A stretch of 35,373 bases of DNA from Alphaproteobacteria bacterium (GTDB lineage: Bacteria; Pseudomonadota; Alphaproteobacteria; CAAGCB01; CAG-977), in contig JAFVAT010000016.1 of NCBI GenBank assembly GCA_017480385.1, forward strand, positions 1 through 35,373, in the 5' to 3' direction. How positions within the stretch are numbered: the first letter of the stretch is position 1; every line of letters starts with the position of its first letter. A program made the translations under genes and the position numbers. Shown piece after piece: positions 1-5,307 of the stretch. The notes under the pieces were generated by a model. That model did not search any database, was not told the DNA's origin, and saw only the letters and a program-made list of their open reading frames with translations.

Positions 1-175
1 AACCTAACGCCTTAAACTCGTTGATTAAATCGACCAGTTGAGAATAACGGCACTTTGACGCGCTTTCCTTGCCCGTAACGCGGCGTAAAATATCGCGGTA
101 TTGGTCATCGTCCAGTCCCAGCTGAGCTTTGGCGATATGAACTTTTGCTAAAAGCGGATTCTTATTCGCGGTCAT
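1..175 (-). CDS. GemA/Mu gp16-like phage regulatory protein, partial (3' end beyond window)
   Basis: Reading the minus strand from an ATG at 175-173 gives about 58 codons that run off the window edge. The peptide begins MTANKNPLLAKVHIAKAQLG and continues with an LDDDQYRDIL-type stretch and a RRVTGKESA segment. This is the N-terminal signature of the DUF1018/GemA family (phage Mu gp16), which is known to modulate host gyrase-related gene expression. A strong AGGAGG ribosome site (complement of 181-186) sits just before the ATG. It is the last visible gene of a minus-strand Mu-like early operon and follows the 60-residue small ORF closely. The family call is by recognition of the sequence pattern; the C-terminal half cannot be seen. 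Confidence 0.75.
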   Translation of the reverse strand, partial: MTANKNPLLAKVHIAKAQLGLDDDQYRDILRRVTGKESASKCRYSQLVDLINEFKALG

Positions 176-184
176 CGCGTCCTC

Positions 185-367
185 CTAAAAAAAGGTGGGT
201 TCCGATTTTTCGTTGAGCGTTTTTAAAACGGCTTCCATCGCCGCCAGTTCCGCATCGGCTTCCTGTTGCGTCATTTTGCCGTTCTTGACAAATCGCGGAT
301 AAACACGCTTTCTCATCGCGATTTCACGCTCTACACACTTGATCTGCGCCGTCATTGAAACTGTCAT
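185..367 (-). CDS. Small Mu-like phage protein (60 aa), function unknown
   Basis: This 60-residue protein contains a VEREIAMRKRVYPRFVKNGK segment followed by MTQQEADAELAAMEAVLKTL. Helical proteins with this KREIAMR-VYPRWV-type core are common between the transposition genes and gemA in Mu-like prophages, but I know no assigned function. The ATG at 367 overlaps the TGA of the upstream reading frame by four bases (ATGA), which suggests translational coupling. An internal Met at residue 5 is an alternative start. It lies nine bases upstream of the gemA-like gene, so the two are probably co-transcribed. It appears intact, unlike its upstream neighbours. Confidence 0.6.
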   Translation of the reverse strand: MTVSMTAQIKCVEREIAMRKRVYPRFVKNGKMTQQEADAELAAMEAVLKTLNEKSEPTFF

Positions 368-675
368 TTCGCGCCGCCTTTCAAGGCCTTGTAGTAATCT
401 TCCGCCGTTTTATAAACGCCGTATAAAGGCTTTTGTTTCTGCTCGCCGCTGATGTTGAATAATTCCATCAAAGCCGATAAAAAGCCTTCTAATTTCGGAG
501 CTCTGTAAATCGTGTCAACAAACGTGTGCGCTTTAGGACTGTAATGATAATAATTCTTCCGCAAGTGTTCTTTGGCATCGCTTTCCGTCAGGAAAAGACC
601 GCGCTAGAAACCTCTTGCTTGCATAAAGCCGTAAACAATGTCCGGCAGACTTAAAAATTCTTCCAAAGTTAATCT
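364..675 (-). pseudogene. Decayed Mu-like phage gene with an in-frame TAG
   Basis: One minus-strand frame reads LEEFLSLPDIVYGFMQARGF, then TAG (606-604), then continues without a frame change into RGLFLTESDAKEHLRKNYYH and on to a TGA at 366-364. The two parts read as one conserved protein: sequence with protein-like character continues smoothly on both sides of the stop, and the downstream part alone has no good ATG. Just upstream (around 681-676) the same frame is closed by another TAG and has no start codon, so the 5' end is lost. Downstream genes remain coupled by the ATGA overlap at 364-367. I do not know the function. A TTG start near 564 could still yield a 66-residue remnant. Confidence 0.55.
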
Positions 676-734
676 GCTCTATGTTCAGCGCTGTAAAAAC
701 GCGCTTGATATAATCGGCAATATAATCTTTACCG

Positions 735-878
735 TTATTTTTTCCCGCCACCACGTCCTTCGCAATCGCGACATTTCCAGCTTTCTTTATCAGATTTTTT
801 TATTAAGCCCATTTTTATTGATGGAATATCCGGTAATTTTAAATCCGCCAATTCTTGAGCAGAAAACCATTCTTTCAT
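735..878 (-). pseudogene. MuA transposase N-terminal DNA-binding domain stump (47 aa)
   Basis: An ATG at 878, overlapping the stop of the preceding frame by ATGA, opens MKEWFSAQELADL and ends EGRGGGKK before a TAA at 737-735. The combination of an initial KEWF-A-ELA-L, a tryptophan (ESWKCR) and a Gly-rich GRGGG turn is the pattern of the HTH_Tnp_Mu domain at the start of MuA transposases and Mu-type repressors, which are about 600 and 200 residues long. Here the frame closes at a run of six A's, after which another frame (GKNNGKDYIADYIKRVF) continues, suggesting a frameshift. No DDE catalytic domain or MuB is present between this stump and gemA, so the transposition module is deleted. Confidence 0.6.
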
Positions 879-1339
879 TTGCGCCTCCGTATCTTCACGG
901 GCGAGGCTTCCATCAGCTCTTTTTGATACTTTTTCAATTCTTCAATTTGCTGGGCGACACGACCGCGTTCCGCCAATAAAGCCTCTTCGCCGAATAAAAC
1001 GGTAAAACCTTCATCTTTTAAAAGTTCGTCTCACGCCCACGCGGCATCTGCCACGCGGACGAGGACGATAAAGCGATATAAAGGAATTTGATGGAGTTCG
1101 TTCGCCTCGCTTGAATAATTATCAAGCATCGCTTTACTGAAACTCGGACAGTCCATTGCCTCCGCCATTTCAGCGGCGAGCTGTTCTCTGGTTTTCGGAC
1201 TCTCTTTCAAAATCAAAGACACCAGCCGTTTGATCTTGCCGCTCAGATCAACCGTTTGGGAGATAACCGGCGGTCGGCGGACGGGATATACCCGTTCAAA
1301 CAAATTAAGCGTCCGTGTGTCTTTGAATTTCTTTGACAT
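875..1339 (-). pseudogene. Mu-like phage conserved protein interrupted by in-frame TGA
   Basis: The ATG at 1339 opens MSKKFKDTRTLNLFE; the body has MDCPSFSKAMLDNYSSEANE, HQIPLYRFIVLVRV and DAAWA, then TGA at 1033-1031. The same frame continues as DELLKDEGFTVLFGEEALLA and ERGRVAQQIEELKKYQKELM to a TGA at 877-875. Homologues in alphaproteobacterial Mu-like prophages share the KDTRTxDLF start, the VSKAMLDQYASEA core and, as I recall, an AWD tryptophan where the TGA sits (TGG to TGA). TGA clearly terminates other genes here (for example 18548-18550), so this is a nonsense mutation rather than recoding. The truncated 102-residue N-terminal part could still be made. Confidence 0.6.
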
Positions 1340-1428
1340 CGCTTTAACTCTTAACCGTGCAAATTGATTTCGTTTTGAACAAACGCTTTCATTTCCTTGT
1401 AACATGAAAAGAAATGCTGTTTTGTTTT

Positions 1429-1605
1429 TCAATGTTTTGGGAAACCTTTAAAAACCGGAATTAAACAAACGTCGTATTCCGTGATGCCGATATCGGCGTT
1501 AAATCCGATGTCAATCTGCAAATTGTCTAATTTTATGGACTGATATTCGGCAACCTTCGCCAGTTCTTTCAGTTTCTTTGCGCTAATAATTTCTATGTCG
1601 GTCAT
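1429..1605 (-). CDS. Small hypothetical protein of the prophage early region (58 aa)
   Basis: The ATG at 1605 is preferred over upstream alternatives because an AAGGAT ribosome site lies about eight bases before it. The product starts MTDIEIISAKKLKELAKVAE and ends VCLIPVFKGFPKH. I do not recognise it. It occupies the first position of the minus-strand early operon, where Ner-type regulators often sit in Mu-like phages, but it shows no clear helix-turn-helix. The Lys-rich amphipathic N-terminal half could form a helix. It is followed by a gap of about 90 bases before the interrupted gene. Confidence 0.4.
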   Translation of the reverse strand: MTDIEIISAKKLKELAKVAEYQSIKLDNLQIDIGFNADIGITEYDVCLIPVFKGFPKH

Positions 1606-1730
1606 AGCAAATATCCTTTTGTTTATGCGGCATCGCGTTTTAAACATTGCCGAGGACGGCGACTTTCGATATATTTATTGGGGGAGGGGGAGGTGTTAAA
1701 TTCAACTTATGGAATTAATAATAGTATAAA

Positions 1731-1891
1731 AATTTACACTAAAGGCAATTTTTTTTGTTTACGGTAAATTTTTACATCTTGTCAATTCAAAAACAAAATT
1801 TGCATGTTTTTCAAATGGATATGGAAAGTGTAAACAAAGATAAGAAAGATGGCGAAAAGTTTACAGTTTCATCGTCAAACCGTAAACTTTT
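1731..1891. promoter_or_regulatory. Putative repressor operators (GTTTAC/GTAAAC palindromes)
   Basis: The region between the divergent prophage operons contains TTTAC-G-GTAAA, a perfect palindrome with a one-base centre, at 1758-1768. A related half site (ATTTACACT) lies at 1732-1740, GTGTAAAC at 1829-1836, and a perfect 10-bp inverted repeat AAAAGTTTAC / GTAAACTTTT at 1855-1864 and 1882-1891 inside the 5' end of the repressor gene. Repeated copies of one short palindrome around a phage-type repressor gene are what autoregulating operators look like. Binding is inferred. A further ATTTACACT copy occurs inside the gene near 2207. Confidence 0.45.
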
Positions 1892-2303
1892 CGGAGAACG
1901 TCTAAAGTCTTTTTTAAAAGAAAAAGGCGTTAGTCAGGATAAGTTTGCAGAAGCGATTGGCATTTCTCTTTCAACCGCAAAAAAGTGGTGTGCCGGTTCG
2001 TATGTTCCCGATGTCGATGAACTACAAAAAATCTATCAAAGATTCAATATTTCTCTTGATTGGTTGGTTTTAGGGATAGAATCATCAGATGAGTTTATCA
2101 ATCCTTATCTATCGATTGATTCTATTATCCTTGAGGCTGTTATTTCTGCTGTTAATAGCGCAAACGAAACATACCACCTTTCTCTTTCAGATGAAAAAAG
2201 AGCGAAAATTTACACTATTCTATATGAAGAGGCATCCTCTGATAATAAAACGAATCTAACAAAAAGAGCGCTTCAGTTGTTAAGCCTGATACAAACTAAA
2301 TAA
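1815..2303 (+). CDS. XRE-family helix-turn-helix repressor (prophage)
   Basis: This gene of 162 residues starts at ATG 1815; a longer version from a TTG at 1755 is possible but would run through an operator palindrome. The N-terminal third holds an XRE/Cro-CI helix-turn-helix: FGERLKSFLKEKGVSQDKFA, then EAIGISLSTAKKWCAG and YVPDVDELQKIYQRFNISLD. The C-terminal half (about residues 80-162) is helical and unrecognised; there is no S24 protease domain. It faces the minus-strand Mu-like early genes, the position of the lysogeny repressor. GTTTAC/GTAAAC palindromes before and inside the gene suggest autoregulation. The gene is notably AT-rich relative to its surroundings. Confidence 0.75.
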   Translation: MDMESVNKDKKDGEKFTVSSSNRKLFGERLKSFLKEKGVSQDKFAEAIGISLSTAKKWCAGSYVPDVDELQKIYQRFNISLDWLVLGIESSDEFINPYLSIDSIILEAVISAVNSANETYHLSLSDEKRAKIYTILYEEASSDNKTNLTKRALQLLSLIQTK

Positions 2304-2339
2304 TTTTATAAAAAAAACGACCGTTTAAACCGCTGTTTA

Positions 2340-2572
2340 ATGCTTACTGCTCTTTTGTTGCTGTTAGGATTGGCGGCATTTTTTATCGCACGAACAAATC
2401 AAAGCCCGGTCGATCAGATTCCTTGCCGGATTTCAGAGGCGCAAAAGGATTTTTTTTGATTATGCGGGTGGGAGCTATCGCATCGTGCGGCAGAACGTCA
2501 AAAATAACGGTTTATAAGGCGTTGAAGGCTCATTTTAAATATGAAACCATCGGAAAAATGCCTTGTCATTAA
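2340..2572 (+). pseudogene. Frameshifted remnant of a small membrane or exported protein
   Basis: From ATG 2340 the frame reads MLTALLLLLGLAAFFIARTN, a single hydrophobic segment, then QSPVDQIPCRISEAQKDFF and a TGA right after a run of eight T's. Shifting frame there continues FDYAGGSYRIVRQNVKNNGL, which stops. A second shift at the following TTTATAAG gives YKALKAHFKYETIGKMPCH before TAA at 2570-2572. The three pieces look like one short anchored protein broken by two small indels. An upstream in-frame extension (KNDRLNRCL) would begin at an ATA codon, possibly a lost ATG. Function is unknown. It lies just downstream of the prophage repressor. Confidence 0.4.
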
Positions 2573-2587
2573 TTCGGCGAAGCCGAA
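2573..2587 (+). terminator. Short hairpin with A/T tail after the broken ORF
   Basis: TTCGGC-GAA-GCCGAA is a perfect 6-bp stem with a three-base loop, followed by AAAAATTT. It begins directly after the stop codon of the frameshifted ORF and may act as a weak bidirectional terminator. Confidence 0.35.
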
Positions 2588-2629
2588 AAAATTTAGATGA
2601 TATGAAACGGCGTTTTTGCCCTTAAATCA

Positions 2630-2649
2630 GGTCGGGGGAATCCCCGACC
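2630..2649 (+). terminator. GC-rich hairpin, probable terminator
   Basis: GGTCGGGG-GAAT-CCCCGACC forms a perfect 8-bp GC-rich stem with a four-base loop followed by GTTTAAAG. The T-tract is poor, so termination efficiency is uncertain. It marks the end of the prophage-side region. Confidence 0.4.
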
Positions 2650-2760
2650 GTTTAAAGTTAAAATTATCCCGCGTTTTTTTACAGAAAATTTAAAACTATC
2701 CTGCGCCGAAAAAAATAAAAGCGGCAATCGCGCCGCTAAAATTTTAAGGATTTCCGCCCT

Positions 2761-2800
2761 TTTTATCCCGTTATATCCCGTTTAATCCCACTTTATCCCG
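2761..2800. repeat. Four exact-length 10-bp tandem repeats
   Basis: Four consecutive decamers, TTTTATCCCG, TTATATCCCG, TTTAATCCCA and CTTTATCCCG, share an (A/T)5-ATCCC-(G/A) pattern in perfect 10-base register, close to one helical turn. They lie about 150 bases beyond the 3' end of tRNA-Glu. The surrounding 2650-2948 stretch holds no gene that I can support. Protein binding or a role as a recombination accessory site is inference. Confidence 0.6.
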
Positions 2801-2931
2801 TCAAAGCAAAATATATAAAACTATTTTCGTCTTACAGATTTGTCTTCGCTGCGCCTGCACAGCGGTCTTTGTCCGCTGCTTGTCGTGAACCCTACGGGGC
2901 CAAATCCGGGAGGTTTCAAACAAAAAACTCC

Positions 2932-2952
2932 GCCAAAGCGAAATTTTTTGGC
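2932..2952 (-). terminator. tRNA-Glu transcription terminator
   Basis: On the minus strand GCCAAA (2952-2947) pairs with TTTGGC (2937-2932), followed by GGAG and a run of six T's (2927-2922). The stem starts within the CCA end of tRNA-Glu, so the terminator overlaps the mature 3' end. Confidence 0.55.
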
Positions 2953-3023
2953 GACCCCAACGGGATTCGAACCCGTATTGTCGCCGTGAGAGGGCGGTGT
3001 CCTAACCGTTAGACGATGGGGTC
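2949..3023 (-). tRNA. tRNA-Glu, anticodon CUC
   Basis: The minus strand from 3023 to 2949 folds as a 75-nt tRNA with an encoded CCA end (2951-2949). The acceptor stem GACCCCA/TGGGGTC is perfect. The T arm is ACGGG-TTCGAAT-CCCGT with a standard TTCGA loop. The anticodon loop CTCTCAC carries CUC, and the CCGCC/GGCGA anticodon stem has one C-A mismatch at its outer pair. The D arm holds TCGTCTAACGGTTAGGACA. The overall sequence closely resembles known bacterial tRNA-Glu (CCGCCCTxTCACGGCG core). A close-to-consensus promoter lies upstream and a terminator overlaps the 3' end. Confidence 0.93.
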
Positions 3024-3037
3024 TTATTTGTACTTTC

Positions 3038-3066
3038 TGTATAATTCGTTCCCTGAATAACGTCAA
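3038..3066 (-). promoter_or_regulatory. Promoter of tRNA-Glu
   Basis: On the minus strand TTGACG (3066-3061) and TATACA (3043-3038) are separated by 17 bases, and the tRNA 5' end at 3023 is about 15 bases further. This is a close match to a sigma-70-type promoter. Confidence 0.65.
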
Positions 3067-3184
3067 CAGATTTTCGATCATATAGCTGTTTTTATGTTTG
3101 TTTTAGCCATTTCGACAGGCTTACAGCTGAAAACAGGCCGCTTATAATCAATCTTCGTTCTATTATTTCTTTTAGGAGGTTGTA

Positions 3185-3994
3185 ATGCGTTCTTGTTCTC
3201 TTAAAACCTGTTCAATGTCGCTTCTTTTCCGTTCTTTTTATGATAAATTATTAGCGGAAAATTATATTCGCTCCGGGCATGGAATCGGGTTTTCTCCCTT
3301 ATTTATTTTAGCCGTTTTGTCAGCTTTGGTTTATGCGGTTTATTCTATATTTATTCTGAATACTTTCGTTCCTGAGATGATTACTGAAAAAATAGTGGAT
3401 TTGCCTACAATTGAGATCCGTGACGGGAAAATCGTGCAGCCGGAAAACTTTTTTCAGCGCTTTGCTTTAGGAAACGGTGTCCATTTAACTTTAGATACAA
3501 CCGAAGATTCTGAGATGATCAAAGATCCGTCGCCGAATGAAATTTATATTTCTAAAAGCGGCGTTCAATTCGTTAAAGGGCAGCGTGTCGAATTGATGCC
3601 ATTGAGCAAATTATTAGGAACGGACAATATTACGATCACGGCAGAAAACATAACGGACTTTGTTACTCAGGCTGCAAGAGAAATGACAGTTATTCTGCCG
3701 TCATTGGTCTTTTTGATCGCCGTGCCTTTTTTGTTTTTAAAGTATGTTATTTTGGTTTATTTGCTGGCGTTGTTTTCTTATATCATGACGCTGTTTTCAA
3801 AAACATCTTTGCCCTTTGAGGCCAGAATGCGGCTGTCTGCAGTTTCTGCAATTCCTGTTTTTGTCTTCAACTTTTTCTTTGGAACGCTTTTCGAGCTGTT
3901 TACTTTAGGCGTTGTGGCCGGGATGATTTTGACATTGATTTATCTGTATTTTTATATCAGTCAACTTCCTCAGGCAAAAGAGGAAGAGGCCTGA
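3185..3994 (+). CDS. DUF1189-like integral membrane protein, copy 1
   Basis: This 269-residue protein has an AGGAGG ribosome site six bases before its ATG. The N-terminal part has SLLFRSFYDKLLAENYI and a first membrane segment (about residues 37-60, LFILAVLSALVYAVYSIFIL). A middle non-membrane domain (about 65-160) contains DLPTIEIRDGKIVQPENFF, and the C-terminal half has a cluster of about four membrane segments (about 165-260). The order FYxxxF/Y, one TM, an 'xPxIxIxxGxI' domain and a C-terminal TM bundle is that of DUF1189 proteins, whose function is unknown. The next gene is a clear paralogue in the same order. A TATAAT at 3143-3148 could be its promoter. Stop is TGA. Confidence 0.6.
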   Translation: MRSCSLKTCSMSLLFRSFYDKLLAENYIRSGHGIGFSPLFILAVLSALVYAVYSIFILNTFVPEMITEKIVDLPTIEIRDGKIVQPENFFQRFALGNGVHLTLDTTEDSEMIKDPSPNEIYISKSGVQFVKGQRVELMPLSKLLGTDNITITAENITDFVTQAAREMTVILPSLVFLIAVPFLFLKYVILVYLLALFSYIMTLFSKTSLPFEARMRLSAVSAIPVFVFNFFFGTLFELFTLGVVAGMILTLIYLYFYISQLPQAKEEEA

Positions 3995-4072
3995 TTCAGG
4001 TTTTTCCGTTGCGAAAAGGAAACATTTGCGTGTAAACTTTAAAAAGATATTTTTATCAAAGGCGATGCGCAG

Positions 4073-4867
4073 ATGTTTTCTTTTCTTTATCGTGTTTTTT
4101 ATGACAGAACGCTGTTTTCCCTTTATATCGAAAAAGGCAAAGGATACGGCATTAAGCTCCTGTTTATTTTGACGTTATTTACAGCTTTTTGTTTTGCGTT
4201 GAGGTTGTTTTGGCTGTTTTCTTTGGTCCCGTCTCGGCTGATTGATGAGTTTGCGGCTCAAATACCCGAAATTAAAATGGAAAAAGGAGAGATTACAGCT
4301 CCTGAAAATCATCATTATACGTATATTTCCGAAAATGGCCGTGTCTTTTTTGTTTTTGATACGTCGGGAGAGCCGATCAATTTAAAAGATTTGCCGTCCG
4401 CCGGTATTTATATTACGGCAGACGCGATTGTGACGGCGCGATACGGTGAACTGCGGCGGGTTCCTTTTGTAAAGGTGTTAAGCAAACCGGACTTTTATTT
4501 AAGTCAAAATAATATCCGATCTGTTATCAAAGAAGCACTGTCGTTGTCCAAAATATTCGTGCCTCCGGTAATGTTTGTTTTTTGTATTCCCGGTATTTTC
4601 AGTGCTTATTTCTTTATGGCGATTTTTGGTTTAGCCGTTTCTTTTATTATGGTTCGGTTTGTTAAAATCGATTTGACGTGGGAGCAGCGGGCGCGTTTGG
4701 CCGTTTTGTCCATTATGCCTGCCAGCGTGCTGAATGCGTTGAGCATAACTTTTAATATTGGAGCTCCGCTTGAACTGTTCAGTATTGCGATTATTTTGAT
4801 TTACATGTTCTGCTTTTTAACAGACGGACAAAAGGCCATCCATAAAGCGACAGTAATCGAACGTTAG
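4073..4867 (+). CDS. DUF1189-like integral membrane protein, copy 2
   Basis: This 264-residue protein is paralogous to the preceding gene. It has FLYRVFYDRTLFSLYIEKGK, a first membrane segment near residues 25-47, a non-membrane domain with AAQIPEIKMEKGEITAPENH, and a C-terminal cluster of membrane segments (about 160-250). Both copies share the FYD motif and the 'PEIKxxxGxIxxPEN' element, so they arose by duplication and may form a heteromer; that is inference. The spacing of 78 bases suggests a bicistronic unit. Its TAG stop at 4865-4867 overlaps the TAA of the converging SUKH gene (4866-4864), so no intergenic terminator separates them. Confidence 0.6.
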   Translation: MFSFLYRVFYDRTLFSLYIEKGKGYGIKLLFILTLFTAFCFALRLFWLFSLVPSRLIDEFAAQIPEIKMEKGEITAPENHHYTYISENGRVFFVFDTSGEPINLKDLPSAGIYITADAIVTARYGELRRVPFVKVLSKPDFYLSQNNIRSVIKEALSLSKIFVPPVMFVFCIPGIFSAYFFMAIFGLAVSFIMVRFVKIDLTWEQRARLAVLSIMPASVLNALSITFNIGAPLELFSIAIILIYMFCFLTDGQKAIHKATVIER

Positions 4868-5298
4868 AAAAGTTCATCGACAAATAAATAAAGTGCTTCA
4901 GAGAAAGTCGGAAAGCTGCAGCTGTCAGAAAAATCCAATCGATTAATAATGTGATATTTTTGGTCCAAGCTGTCGTAAATAAATAATTCTTCTGCCGCTC
5001 GTCCCAACAGCAGTTTGCCGCGCATAGGCGTTGCCTGGGCAAAATCCAAATTCGCTTCGATTAATCCCGGCAAAGTATATCCCAACATCTCCCGGTCATT
5101 CGCGCGCGTGCCGTAAAGCTCCACCCCATTCCAGCTTAAGCCATCCGTCTGTTTCAGAAGAGCAATATAATCCACCGGTACGGGCGGGAAGTGGTGAGAC
5201 GACAAAAGGGAGCTGATAAAACGCAGTGACCGTTCATCTACGGGCGGAAAAAAAGTGCCGTTGTCCTTTTTCAAAGTATTTAAAATCCGTGTCAGCAT
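4864..5298 (-). CDS. SUKH-superfamily (SMI1/KNR4, YrhA-like) putative immunity protein
   Basis: This 144-residue protein has no signal peptide. Its core VPVDYIALLKQTDGLSWNGV, followed by ELYGT (residues about 40-64), matches the SUKH hallmark 'LPxDYxxFLxxxNGxxxxGxxLYG'. Later it has YTLPGLIEANLDF and AEELFIYDSLDQKYHI, as in YrhA-like members. SUKH proteins are best known as cytoplasmic immunity proteins that bind and neutralise nuclease and other toxins in polymorphic toxin systems. The gene begins only nine bases after the stop of the HNH-like repeat protein and is presumably its partner. An AGGAAA site precedes the ATG. A non-immunity role is possible, since SUKH domains also occur alone. 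Confidence 0.65.
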   Translation of the reverse strand: MLTRILNTLKKDNGTFFPPVDERSLRFISSLLSSHHFPPVPVDYIALLKQTDGLSWNGVELYGTRANDREMLGYTLPGLIEANLDFAQATPMRGKLLLGRAAEELFIYDSLDQKYHIINRLDFSDSCSFPTFSEALYLFVDELF

Positions 5299-5307
5299 GT
5301 TTTTCCT

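Noticed and set aside
1031-1033. In-frame TGA that could be decoded as Trp (AWA-W-DEL), suggesting a recoded genetic code
   Set aside because: TGA acts as the normal stop in other genes (for example the ATGA overlap at 18547-18550 and the stop at 3992-3994), and the adjacent phage genes carry further lesions, so a nonsense mutation is simpler.
2821-3081. An 86-codon minus-strand open frame
   Set aside because: It runs through the tRNA-Glu gene, its promoter and its terminator and has no ribosome site.
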